A stretch of 24,460 bases of DNA from Patescibacteria group bacterium UBA1372 (GTDB taxonomy: Bacteria > Patescibacteriota > Microgenomatia > UBA12405): the NCBI GenBank assembly GCA_002306295.1, contig DBRI01000025.1, positions 1-24,460 of the forward strand. Direction: 5' to 3'. Position 1 is the stretch's first letter; the number at the start of each line of letters is the position of its first letter. The notes under the pieces are model-generated. The model made no database searches and had not been told where the DNA came from. It worked only from the letters and a program-made list of their open reading frames with translations. Made by a program: the position numbers and the translations under genes. Positions 7,642 to 14,273 of the stretch are shown here, one piece after another.

Positions 7642-8088
7642 ATGATCAAAGAACTAACAATTGCAATAATCTTGGGTGCCTTAGTTGGTTTTGGTGCCAC
7701 TACCAGTTTTATCAATTCAAAAAATAAAAATTTGGGTGCTGTTACTGGAGAGATCTCAACCAATCAGCCTAGTTCATCTTCTGATATTTCCCAAGATGAA
7801 TCAATTCCCACTCCAACCGATCACAATTTGGTTATTACCTCTCCAACTCCAGATACAGTTGTCAACGATTCAGATCTAACTATTAAAGGCCAAACTAGCC
7901 CCAACAGTACCCTAATTATTCACACAGGCATAGATACCTTTTTCCCTGAAATTGACGACACCGGTCTTTTCCAGCAAGAAATTGAGCTAGAAGCTGGAGC
8001 CAACTTAATTCAGATTAGTTCTCTTTCAGTAGATGAAGACCAAATCGATAAAGAAATTCTAATTACATTTACAACAGCCGAATTTTAA
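7642..8088 (+). CDS. Membrane-anchored protein with an Ig-like domain
   Basis: The 148-residue protein has an N-terminal hydrophobic anchor or signal (about residues 5-23), a Ser/Thr/Pro-rich linker, and one beta-sandwich-like domain (about 60-148) with ITSPTPDTVVNDSDLTIKG, then PNSTLIIHTG and LEAGANLIQI. That pattern resembles the Ig-like domains of bacterial surface proteins (glucodextranase-B-like type): ITSP, G-x-x, T-x-V-x-I-N, and G-x-N-x-I. No catalytic residues are visible, so a binding or structural role outside the membrane is inferred. I chose ATG at 7642 rather than an upstream in-frame start. The next gene starts 2 nt after its stop. Confidence 0.7.
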   Translation: MIKELTIAIILGALVGFGATTSFINSKNKNLGAVTGEISTNQPSSSSDISQDESIPTPTDHNLVITSPTPDTVVNDSDLTIKGQTSPNSTLIIHTGIDTFFPEIDDTGLFQQEIELEAGANLIQISSLSVDEDQIDKEILITFTTAEF

Positions 8089-8090
8089 TT

Positions 8091-8795
8091 ATGAAAAAAA
8101 TATTACTTATAGTATCTATTTTCACCCTTATAATTTTGACACGTCATTTTAGCTTTCGCGTCCTTGCCCAATCAATTACTCCGACCCCATCTCCAACAGA
8201 TTTAACTCCAACCCCCCCTGGTTCAGAAGATAATGATATCGAAAAAATCCGTCAAGTTGTTAAAGACAAAGTTATGGAAAAAATCGATCAGATAGTTAAT
8301 AAACCAAATCAAAAAATCGGCTGGTTAGGAACTATTATTTCTATTGATTCAAACAATATTGAATTAGAAAATTTACAAAAAATCAGTCAAAAAATCATCG
8401 TTGAAGACGAAGCCACTATCATCAATACTAAAAAACAAACTGTTGATTTAGAAGACCTCAAAGTCGATCAAATCATCATTGCCATGGGTTATCTTGATAT
8501 AGAGGGAAATCTTTTGGCTAAAAGAATTTTGATTACCAATATTTCCCTTGATACTCTTAAAAACACCATCATCAGTGCCACAGTTACCGATATTTCCCAA
8601 ACTACCAATATAATTACTCTGGTTACCAAAGACAGAAAAGTCTTTCAAATTAAATCAGACAAAAATACTGCCAAAATCGAAAAAAATCAAAAAATTATGG
8701 CCGTCATCAAACCAGAGAAAAAAGATAGCAACACTTGGTTAGTTTTAGACTACAAAGACATTTCACCCCCCACTCCGACCCCAACCAGCGATTAA
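8091..8795 (+). CDS. Exported DUF5666-like protein
   Basis: The 234-residue protein starts with a signal peptide (about residues 1-26, ending near VLAQS), followed by a Thr-Pro-rich linker with TPTPSPTD, a charged helix, and two beta-rich halves: about 75-140 with IGWLGTIISIDSNNIELEN, and about 155-225 with ISATVTDISQTTNIITLVT. Each half recalls the small barrel of DUF5666-type domains, whose function is unknown. The tail is again Pro/Thr-rich (PPTPTPTSD). It forms a two-gene operon with the Ig-like protein. I infer that it is exported; nothing here shows an enzymatic role. Confidence 0.65.
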   Translation: MKKILLIVSIFTLIILTRHFSFRVLAQSITPTPSPTDLTPTPPGSEDNDIEKIRQVVKDKVMEKIDQIVNKPNQKIGWLGTIISIDSNNIELENLQKISQKIIVEDEATIINTKKQTVDLEDLKVDQIIIAMGYLDIEGNLLAKRILITNISLDTLKNTIISATVTDISQTTNIITLVTKDRKVFQIKSDKNTAKIEKNQKIMAVIKPEKKDSNTWLVLDYKDISPPTPTPTSD

Positions 8796-8851
8796 GTCGA
8801 TATTTTATACGATAACGACAAACATAGTACTTTTTAAGCTGTACCACCAAA

Positions 8852-8878
8852 GTCATCCTGAGCGTAGCGAAGGACCTC
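8852..8878 (+). repeat. Dispersed 27-bp intergenic repeat, copy 1
   Basis: GTCATCCTGAGC, GT, AGCGAAGGA, C, CTC matches the copy at 18142-18168 at 24 of 27 positions. The rest of 8796-8913 has no gene and no clear terminator. Confidence 0.7.
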
Positions 8879-8913
8879 TTTTGTCTCTACCCCGAACCGA
8901 AGTAATTTAATTA

Positions 8914-8922
8914 TGCTATAAT
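8914..8922 (+). promoter_or_regulatory. Extended -10 promoter for the His leader / tRNA-His / hisS unit
   Basis: TGCTATAAT is a perfect extended -10 element. CCACCT (6 nt) follows and then the ATG of the leader peptide at 8929, so the predicted transcript starts at or within one base of that ATG. No -35 is evident, which is acceptable for an extended -10 promoter. Confidence 0.75.
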
Positions 8923-8928
8923 CCACCT

Positions 8929-8967
8929 ATGAGACAGACAAGTACAAACCATCACCATCACGCTTAA
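8929..8967 (+). CDS. His leader peptide (MRQTSTNHHHHA)
   Basis: The 12-codon frame ATG to TAA encodes four consecutive histidines (CAT CAC CAT CAC at 8950-8961) and one residue before the stop. It is too short for ordinary gene callers. His-rich leader peptides are known from proteobacterial his operons, where a ribosome stalled at His codons prevents a terminator from forming. Here it lies ahead of a terminator/antiterminator pair and of tRNA-His and hisS. No Shine-Dalgarno is possible, because the promoter puts the start site at the ATG itself; translation would have to begin on a leaderless RNA. Confidence 0.82.
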   Translation: MRQTSTNHHHHA

Positions 8968-9018
8968 ACAAGGCGGATGTTGGTCTGTTTCAAATCTACA
9001 TCCCGCCGAAAGCGGGAT
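8931..9018 (+). promoter_or_regulatory. His attenuator: alternative RNA helices
   Basis: Three helices can form. (1) 8931-8939 with 8983-8991: 9 bp including one G-U. (2) Antiterminator 8972-8980 with 8998-9007: 9 bp with C9002 bulged. (3) Terminator 9000-9006 with 9012-9018: 7 bp. Helix 2 uses the 5' arm of helix 3, so they exclude each other, and helix 1 and helix 2 interlock. A ribosome stalled at His codons (8950-8961) would block helix 1 and free helix 2, giving read-through; a ribosome at the TAA (8965) would cover arm 8972-8980 and allow termination. The pairing is seen in the sequence; the mechanism is inferred. Confidence 0.78.
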
Positions 9019-9023
9019 TTTTT
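9000..9023 (+). terminator. Rho-independent terminator (attenuator)
   Basis: ATCCCGC (9000-9006) pairs with GCGGGAT (9012-9018) around the loop CGAAA, and is followed by a T-run (9018-9023). It lies between the His leader peptide and tRNA-His/hisS. Confidence 0.88.
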
Positions 9024-9027
9024 AGTT

Positions 9028-9076
9028 TCTTTAGGTGAAAAATTCAAGATAAAAACGAAGAATTTTTTCCTAAAGA
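9028..9076 (+). repeat. Long hairpin between attenuator and tRNA-His
   Basis: TCTTTAGG (9028-9035) pairs with CCTAAAGA (9069-9076), and 9037-9045 pairs with 9060-9068, one base bulged at 9036 and one G-U pair. This makes a 17-bp stem with a 14-nt loop. It has no good T-run on either side, so it may protect or position RNA for processing ahead of the tRNA rather than terminate. Confidence 0.55.
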
Positions 9077-9080
9077 CACA

Positions 9081-9110
9081 ATCCCGAACGAACAAAGTGA
9101 GCATCGGGAT
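9081..9110 (+). repeat. Inverted repeat element ATCCCGA...TCGGGAT
   Basis: ATCCCGA (9081-9087) and TCGGGAT (9104-9110) enclose 16 nt containing AACAAAGTGA, a string also found inside the palindromic repeat at 19752-19819. It is probably one of a family of short dispersed intergenic elements. Confidence 0.5.
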
Positions 9111-9146
9111 ATTTGAAAATTGCACATTAAAAAATTCCTAATTGTT

Positions 9147-9152
9147 TAGAAT
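9147..9152 (+). promoter_or_regulatory. Possible internal -10 (TAGAAT) before tRNA-His
   Basis: TAGAAT stands 12 nt before tRNA-His, with no convincing -35. If active, it would give attenuator-independent transcription of tRNA-His and hisS. Confidence 0.3.
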
Positions 9153-9164
9153 TTAAAAATATAT

Positions 9165-9242
9165 GGTGGCTGTAGCTCAATTGGTTAGAGTTCTTGCCTG
9201 TGAAGCAAGCGGTCGCGGGTTCGAATCCCGTCAGCCACCCCA
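9165..9242 (+). tRNA. tRNA-His (anticodon GTG), CCA encoded
   Basis: The anticodon stem-loop CTTGC-CTGTGAA-GCAAG gives GTG. The acceptor reads best with G9165 as the extra G-1 of tRNA-His pairing with discriminator C9239, then seven pairs 9166-9172 with 9232-9238. The T-arm is GCGGGTTCGAATCCCGT-like and the D-arm starts GCTC. On this reading CCA is encoded at 9240-9242, and its terminal A is the first base of the hisS start codon. Cleavage by RNase Z after C9239 would leave hisS with a two-base leader, whereas maturation after CCA would destroy its start codon. Confidence 0.95.
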
Positions 9243-10489
9243 TGAAAACAAAAATCCAAACACTCAAAGGATTTAGAGATTTTTTGCCCGCCACCATGCG
9301 GGTTAGAAACTATTGTCTAAATACATTTAAACAAGTTTTTGAATCTTTCGGTTTCGAACCTTTAGAAACTCCTACCCTAGAATATGCCTCAACACTAACT
9401 GGTAAATATGGTACTGAGGCCAACAAACTTATTTATACTTTTACTGACAAAGGTGGCCGAAAAGTCGGCCTTCGCTATGACCTAACTGTACCCACCAGCA
9501 AAGTTTTAGCAATGTATCAAAATAAAATCCCTCTACCCTTCAAACGTTATCAAATTCAACCTGTTTGGCGGGCCGACAAACCCCAAAAAGGTCGCTATCG
9601 CGAATTTATTCAATCCGATTTTGATTGTTTTGGTAGCACCTCCCCCACTACTGATGCCGAAATTATTGCTATTACTTATTACTGTTTAAAAAACATTGGT
9701 TTCAAACAATTTAAAATCAACATCAATAGCCGCCAAATTTTAGACAGTTTACTTAACCTTGCCGGTATTACTTCAAACAAAGATTCAATTCTCCAGTCGT
9801 TAGATAAAATAACAAAAATTGGTCAAGACGCTGTAATTAGTGAACTTATTTCCAAAAATATTACCAAAGCAAAAGCCGAAAATATACTTAAACTTATTAA
9901 ATTGGCCAAACCGGATCAAAATCTTTCTCAAGTTCTGGAATCAGTCTCTTCTTTTGGAGTTCCCAAAGACTTTTTCAGTTTTGATCCTACTTTAGTTAGA
10001 GGTCTAGATTATTACACCGGTACCATTTTTGAAACCACCGTTACTAAACCTAAGATTGGCTCAATTTCTGGTGGAGGTAGATTCGATAACCTTATTTCCA
10101 CCCTCGGTGGACCCAATATTCCCGCCGTTGGCTCATCTCTAGGCTTAGACAGAATCGTCGATTGCATTATTGATCAAAATTTACTTCCAAATCTAACCCA
10201 ATCATCAACACAAGTTCTAGTTAGCTTATTCAATCAAGATTTAATTGATAAATCCATCAAAATCACTACCCAACTAATCGATTGCGGTATTAACACTTTT
10301 CTCTATCCCACCCCAGATAAACTTAGTAAACAATTCAAGTTTGCCTCTGATAAAAAAATCCCTTATGTTGTCATTATTGGCCCCGACGAAATTAAAAATA
10401 ATACCATTACACTTAAAAATATGAGTACTGGTCTCCAACAAAACCTTAAACAAAAAGCTCTTTTAGATTTATTCAAAAATCTAATCTAA
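9242..10489 (+). CDS. hisS: Histidine-tRNA ligase
   Basis: The 415-residue enzyme charges tRNA-His with histidine, at the usual family length. Visible class II motifs are RYDLTVP (about 78-84), motif 2 with VWRADKPQKGRYREFIQSDF (about 108-127), the HisRS-specific LVRGLDYYTGTIFE, and motif 3 with SSLGLDRI. The C-terminal anticodon-binding domain follows. The start MKTKIQTLKGFRDFLP matches homologues; the longer in-frame reading into the tRNA gene is not real. It lies directly after tRNA-His with a one-base overlap at the CCA/ATG junction, behind the His attenuator, so charging enzyme and tRNA would be regulated together. Confidence 0.97.
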   Translation: MKTKIQTLKGFRDFLPATMRVRNYCLNTFKQVFESFGFEPLETPTLEYASTLTGKYGTEANKLIYTFTDKGGRKVGLRYDLTVPTSKVLAMYQNKIPLPFKRYQIQPVWRADKPQKGRYREFIQSDFDCFGSTSPTTDAEIIAITYYCLKNIGFKQFKININSRQILDSLLNLAGITSNKDSILQSLDKITKIGQDAVISELISKNITKAKAENILKLIKLAKPDQNLSQVLESVSSFGVPKDFFSFDPTLVRGLDYYTGTIFETTVTKPKIGSISGGGRFDNLISTLGGPNIPAVGSSLGLDRIVDCIIDQNLLPNLTQSSTQVLVSLFNQDLIDKSIKITTQLIDCGINTFLYPTPDKLSKQFKFASDKKIPYVVIIGPDEIKNNTITLKNMSTGLQQNLKQKALLDLFKNLI

Positions 10490-10494
10490 AGTCT

Positions 10495-10515
10495 GAAGAT
10501 TGAAGATTGAAGATT
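10495..10515 (+). repeat. Triplicated heptamer GAAGATT overlapping the rpmE -35
   Basis: Three tandem copies of GAAGATT occupy 10495-10515. The junctions produce TTGAAG at 10500-10505, which serves as a -35 at 17 bp from the rpmE TATAAT, and again at 10507-10512. Confidence 0.7.
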
Positions 10516-10528
10516 AAACAGATATAAT
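10500..10528 (+). promoter_or_regulatory. rpmE promoter
   Basis: TTGAAG (10500-10505), a 17-bp spacer and TATAAT (10523-10528) are followed by 6 nt and the ATG at 10535. This predicts a leaderless rpmE mRNA. It is the best complete promoter in the window. Confidence 0.7.
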
Positions 10529-10534
10529 ACGCCT

Positions 10535-10810
10535 ATGCAAAAAACAATTCATCCCAAATTTTACACGGATTGCCTGGTCACTTGCACCTGTGGTAACTCT
10601 TTTACTACCAGTTCAACAGTTGATCACATTGATGTTGAAATTTGCTCAAAATGTCATCCGTTCTTCACTGGTCAGCAAAAGTTTGTTGATGCCAAAGGTA
10701 GAATAGACAAATTCAAAGAAAAAGTAGCCAAAAGTGCCGATTATCACTCCAAAAAAGCCGCCAAAGTAAATAAAACCAAAAAACTCAAGAAAGCTAAACA
10801 ATCTAAATAA
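10535..10810 (+). CDS. rpmE: 50S ribosomal protein L31 (zinc-binding type)
   Basis: The 91-residue protein matches bL31: M-Q-K-x-I-H-P-K-F-Y at the start, CTCGNSFTT near residue 17, and [26 protein letters not shown]. Cysteines C17/C19 region and CSKC form the zinc site of the C+ type. The C-terminus has an extra Lys-rich tail of about 25 residues beyond the usual 65-70. Its neighbour downstream is the release factor 1 gene, which agrees with the common rpmE-prfA pairing in bacteria. The gap of 33 nt contains no terminator. Confidence 0.95.
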   Translation: MQKTIHPKFYTDCLVTCTCGNSFTTSSTVDHIDVEICSKCHPFFTGQQKFVDAKGRIDKFKEKVAKSADYHSKKAAKVNKTKKLKKAKQSK

Positions 10811-10843
10811 CTTTTTACTTTACAAACTTTATAAACTTACGTT

Positions 10844-11554
10844 GTGCCTACTATCAACCCAAATATAATCATAATGGAGTTTCGTCCTGGCCCCGGCGGA
10901 GATGAGGCTACTCTTTGGGCAGGAGATCTTCAAAATATGTACAGTCGTTTTGCCAATAAAACTGGTTGGAAAATTACCACCCTAGACGACGATACTATCC
11001 AGATTAGTGGTTTTGATGTTTACGAACAGTTAAAATTTGAAACTGGTACTCATCGTGTCCAAAGAATTCCTACAACCGAAAAAAAAGGTCGCATCCACAC
11101 CTCTACTGCCAGTGTTGTAGTTTATCCACAAATTAACTCTAAAGATGTCCAGTTGAATCCTTCAGACGTAGAAATGACAGCCAGCCGGGCTGGCGGTAAA
11201 GGCGGTCAAAATGTCAACAAAGTTAGTACTGCAGTCAGGCTAACTCACAAACCCACCGGCATCACTGTTTCCGTTAGACAAGAAAGATCCCAACAACAAA
11301 ATCGAGAATTAGGTATGCAAATCTTGGCCAGTAAACTCTGGCAAACAGAAGAAGAAAAAAGACTTTCAACTTTAAAATCAGCTCGATCCAAACTTGGTCA
11401 TGGTGACCGATCAGAAAAAATTCGTACTTACAATTACGCCAGAAATCAGGTTAAAGATCATCGTATCAACAAGTCTTTCAATCTTGATCAGATATTAAAT
11501 GGCGATCTAACCGATATGCTCCTGGAACTATCTGTCCTAAACGACCTGGAATAA
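10844..11554 (+). CDS. prfA: Peptide chain release factor 1, lacking domain 1
   Basis: The 236-residue protein recognises stop codons and triggers release of the peptide. Domain 2 starts [19 protein letters not shown]; the codon-reading tripeptide is PTT (residues 76-78) in [18 protein letters not shown], the P-x-T form of RF1 (UAA/UAG) and not the SPF of RF2. The catalytic GGQ is at 120-122. It is about 120 residues shorter than normal RF1 (about 355): the helical N-terminal domain 1 is missing, and the 33 nt upstream cannot encode it. The start is GTG; an ATG ten codons later, behind a TATAAT, is an alternative. The stop is 1 bp from that of the convergent htrA. Confidence 0.88.
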   Translation: MPTINPNIIIMEFRPGPGGDEATLWAGDLQNMYSRFANKTGWKITTLDDDTIQISGFDVYEQLKFETGTHRVQRIPTTEKKGRIHTSTASVVVYPQINSKDVQLNPSDVEMTASRAGGKGGQNVNKVSTAVRLTHKPTGITVSVRQERSQQQNRELGMQILASKLWQTEEEKRLSTLKSARSKLGHGDRSEKIRTYNYARNQVKDHRINKSFNLDQILNGDLTDMLLELSVLNDLE

Positions 11555-11555
11555 T

Positions 11556-12725
11556 TTACCCCTGTCTTTTCTCCAATCTAACTCCTTTCACCAACTCTTC
11601 TCCATCCCGCCATATTTTTACCTCTATTGTATCCCCTATTTTCTTTTTATTAATTATATTAATTAGGCTAGTATTTTCAGTCTCATCAATTTTTATTCCA
11701 TCAATTTCAGTAATAATGTCACCTTTTTCTATACCCGCTTTTTCTGCTCCGCTACCAACTATGACTTCCTCCACATAAGCCCCCTGAGGTACTTCATTAA
11801 GTAGGGCAGCTCTCTTACTAATGATTCGATACGATACCCCCAGATATGGCCTATCAAACTCACCTGTTGCTTTGAAATTATCAATTGAGCTTTTTACAAT
11901 ATTTATAGGTAGGGCAAACCCAATATTTTGCCCAGACAATGATACCGCCACATTTACTCCTATCACCTGACCCGAAGAATTTAATAATGGTCCTCCTGAA
12001 TTTCCAGGATTTATAGCCGCATCAGTTTGAATCACATTTTCTAGTTTTTCTGTTCCTTCAAAAGCCGAACCAGCCACAATTCCCCTACCAAGTCCCGATA
12101 TTACTCCTGTTGTTACAGTTGATCTAAATTCTCCCAAGGCTGTTCCAATTGCAATCACCATTTGACCAACCTTCAAACTATCAGAATCCCCCATCTCTAA
12201 AGGTTTTAAATCGGTCGCCTCAATTTTCAGTATTGCCAAATCTACTTCAGGATCCCTATAAATATCTTTAACTTCATATTCCTTATCATCACTTACCACA
12301 ACTCTATATTTGGCATCTATATCAGATACCACGTGTTTATTAGTAACCACCAAACCATCAGTTGATATTATAAATCCGCTCCCAATATCTTTTTCAATTT
12401 TTTCTTCTTGTGGCTGATCAAAAGGCATCCCAAAAAAATCTCCCCAAAAACCAAACGGATCATATATTCCATTACCAGGATTTAGTTGAACTTTACTAAT
12501 AGCCACTGTTACCACACTTTCAGCCGTACTCTCAACTACTTCAGTTACTACCGACTCTTCATTTACTATTCTTTTATCAACTACTTCGGCTTTTTCTTGA
12601 TCAGATTTATTAGTTACCCCTCCAATTCTTTCAATATAAACTCCACTCATAAAAGCTCCCAATAAAAATACACCAAGTAGTACACCCAACCCTAAAAATT
12701 TCAAATTAGTTCTTTTTGCATTCAT
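11556..12725 (-). CDS. HtrA/DegP-type serine protease
   Basis: The 389-residue protease is anchored by one N-terminal membrane segment (about residues 9-30) and faces outside, where it degrades damaged exported proteins. The trypsin-like triad is visible: His131 in TNKHVV, Asp162 in EVDLAIL, Ser243 in NPGNSGGPL. A single PDZ domain (about 295-385) follows, with YLGVSY and AGIEKGDIITEIDG. The low-complexity stretch around 85-105 is rich in Phe, Gly and Pro. A TAAATT hexamer stands exactly 6 nt before the ATG, suggesting its own leaderless promoter. It lies just downstream of another envelope protease on the same strand. Confidence 0.95.
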   Translation of the reverse strand: MNAKRTNLKFLGLGVLLGVFLLGAFMSGVYIERIGGVTNKSDQEKAEVVDKRIVNEESVVTEVVESTAESVVTVAISKVQLNPGNGIYDPFGFWGDFFGMPFDQPQEEKIEKDIGSGFIISTDGLVVTNKHVVSDIDAKYRVVVSDDKEYEVKDIYRDPEVDLAILKIEATDLKPLEMGDSDSLKVGQMVIAIGTALGEFRSTVTTGVISGLGRGIVAGSAFEGTEKLENVIQTDAAINPGNSGGPLLNSSGQVIGVNVAVSLSGQNIGFALPINIVKSSIDNFKATGEFDRPYLGVSYRIISKRAALLNEVPQGAYVEEVIVGSGAEKAGIEKGDIITEIDGIKIDETENTSLINIINKKKIGDTIEVKIWRDGEELVKGVRLEKRQG

Positions 12726-12731
12726 AACATT

Positions 12732-12737
12732 AATTTA
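12732..12737 (-). promoter_or_regulatory. Possible -10 (TAAATT) for htrA
   Basis: TAAATT on minus is followed by AATGTT and the ATG at 12725, the 6-nt spacing seen elsewhere. The hexamer is weaker than TATAAT and in AT-rich DNA could be chance. Confidence 0.35.
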
Positions 12738-12756
12738 AATCAAATTTTGCCTACAG

Positions 12757-13944
12757 TCAATTTAGTAAACCGTCTATTTCAAAAATCTTATTTCTATCAA
12801 TTTCATCATCATATTCCCATTCGATCTCATAATCAGGTTCTACTCCTTTTCCATCTATGTCATCCCCACTTGGTAATAACCATTTGGCAATCGTCACATG
12901 CAATCCAGAGCCGTCAACAAAATCATCAGTTTTCTGAACAGTACCTTTACCAAAACTAGTTTCACCCACAATTGGAGCATTAATTCTTTGTTTCAAAGCC
13001 CCAGCCAATATTTCTGCTGCCGACGCCGAACCACCATTTATTAATACCATCAATTTTTTACCCACCAATCTCGACCTACCTCTTTCCACTTTATATTCTT
13101 CAACACTTCCATCAGCTGATTTTTGCTTGACCACTACCCCATCTTCCAAGAAATCAGAGGCGATTAAAACACTTCCATCCAAATACCCGCCCGGATTATT
13201 TCTTAAATCCAATATTATCACCTCAGAATTATTAGCCAACACACTTGACACCATTTCCTCCCACTCTTCGTACAATCTGTCACTAAACTTATACATTTTT
13301 ATCCACGATATTTTCTTGCCATTGTGATCCAAATTTTCAATTTCAACACTGGCAACTACAATATTATCTCTTATAAGTTCCACATCTCTAGCTTCATTTT
13401 CACCCTGTCTAAAAATTGATAATACTACTTTTGTCCCAATTTCTCCTCGGATTAATTCGACTGCCCTCTGTATACTGATATCCTGAGTATCGACATCAAT
13501 TCCCGCTTTTTCATCTTTTATTTTTAAAATTAAATCTCCAGCTCTTAAATCAGCTCTGTCAGCCGGAGTTTTAGCAAGTGGACTCATCACCGCCAAAGAC
13601 CCTTCTTTATAACCCAATGAAACCCCTACTCCTCCAAATTCACCAGCCAAATTTTCTTGAGATGTTTTGTTTTCATCAGGTGGTAAAAAAACTGTATAAG
13701 GATCACCCAAAGAAGACACTTGTCCCTTAATTGATCCATAATATATTTTTTCATCATCAATTTTATCTTTATACAAAAAATCATTCTTCAGTATCGACAA
13801 AACCTGGCTAGATAATCCCTCACCATTGACCAAAATCGGCTTATCTAAAAATATTTTGGATCTAAAAATAGCTACATGTACTACTACTGTAACCAATAAA
13901 AACAAACTAAAATTTCTCAGTTTTCTAAAAGACATATTCTCCAT
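12757..13944 (-). CDS. C-terminal processing protease (S41 family)
   Basis: The 395-residue protein has an N-terminal membrane segment (about 12-28), a PDZ domain (about 100-185, with GEFGGVGVSLG and ADLRAGDLILKI), and the S41 catalytic domain with ILDLRNNPGGYLDGSV (about 244-259), NGGSASAAEILAGALKQR (303-320) and FGKGTVQ. Ser308 and Lys333, 25 residues apart, fit the Ser-Lys dyad spacing of Prc/CtpA. It cuts exported proteins near their C-termini. The first ATG at 13944 has no Shine-Dalgarno; the ATG at 13935 has GGAG immediately upstream and is an alternative start. Confidence 0.95.
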   Translation of the reverse strand: MENMSFRKLRNFSLFLLVTVVVHVAIFRSKIFLDKPILVNGEGLSSQVLSILKNDFLYKDKIDDEKIYYGSIKGQVSSLGDPYTVFLPPDENKTSQENLAGEFGGVGVSLGYKEGSLAVMSPLAKTPADRADLRAGDLILKIKDEKAGIDVDTQDISIQRAVELIRGEIGTKVVLSIFRQGENEARDVELIRDNIVVASVEIENLDHNGKKISWIKMYKFSDRLYEEWEEMVSSVLANNSEVIILDLRNNPGGYLDGSVLIASDFLEDGVVVKQKSADGSVEEYKVERGRSRLVGKKLMVLINGGSASAAEILAGALKQRINAPIVGETSFGKGTVQKTDDFVDGSGLHVTIAKWLLPSGDDIDGKGVEPDYEIEWEYDDEIDRNKIFEIDGLLN

Positions 13945-13979
13945 TGTATATTATTTCTTTATTTAAGAATAGTATGTAC

Positions 13980-14000
13980 AGACAGGTCTTAGACCTGTCT
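13980..14000 (-). terminator. Hairpin between rpsR and the protease gene
   Basis: AGACAGGTC and GACCTGTCT (13980-13988, 13992-14000) form a near-perfect palindrome just after the rpsR stop. No T-run follows on minus, so a terminator role is uncertain; it may protect the 3' end of the rpsF-ssb-rpsR mRNA. Confidence 0.45.
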
Positions 14001-14008
14001 CTCCCTCT

Positions 14009-14260
14009 TTACTTTCTGACGAAAGGTAGCAAACCCAGATGACGGGCATTTTTTATTGCTTTAGTTAGTTGTTTTTGATGTCTGGTACAAATCGATGTCA
14101 CTCTGGCTGATAAAATTCCACCTCTTACAGACAAAAATTCTTCAAACTCAACATAGTCCATCCAAGTCGGGTCTTTCTTAGATTCACAAAACACACAAAT
14201 ACCCTTTCTAAACTTTGTCTTTACTGATACTTTACCTTTTTTCTTTAAAATTTTAGCCAT
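14009..14260 (-). CDS. rpsR: 30S ribosomal protein S18
   Basis: The 83-residue protein matches bS18: CVFCESKKDPTWMDYVEFEEFLS, then GGILSARVTSICTRHQKQLTKAIKNARHLGLLPFV, the conserved C-terminal block. It binds the 30S platform with bS6. The Cys pair CVFC with Cys58 suggests a zinc-binding variant. It is the last gene of the classic rpsF-ssb-rpsR operon and follows ssb by 13 nt. Confidence 0.97.
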   Translation of the reverse strand: MAKILKKKGKVSVKTKFRKGICVFCESKKDPTWMDYVEFEEFLSVRGGILSARVTSICTRHQKQLTKAIKNARHLGLLPFVRK

Positions 14261-14273
14261 ATTTTATAAAACC

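Noticed and set aside
8929..9023. T-box riboswitch upstream of hisS
   Set aside because: No T-box consensus (AGGGTGG-A-CCGCG) or specifier stem is present; the His codons and stop codon fit leader-peptide attenuation instead.
9194..9241. In-frame N-terminal extension of hisS into the tRNA gene
   Set aside because: It would translate the tRNA-His sequence; homologues begin at the MKTKIQ start at 9242.
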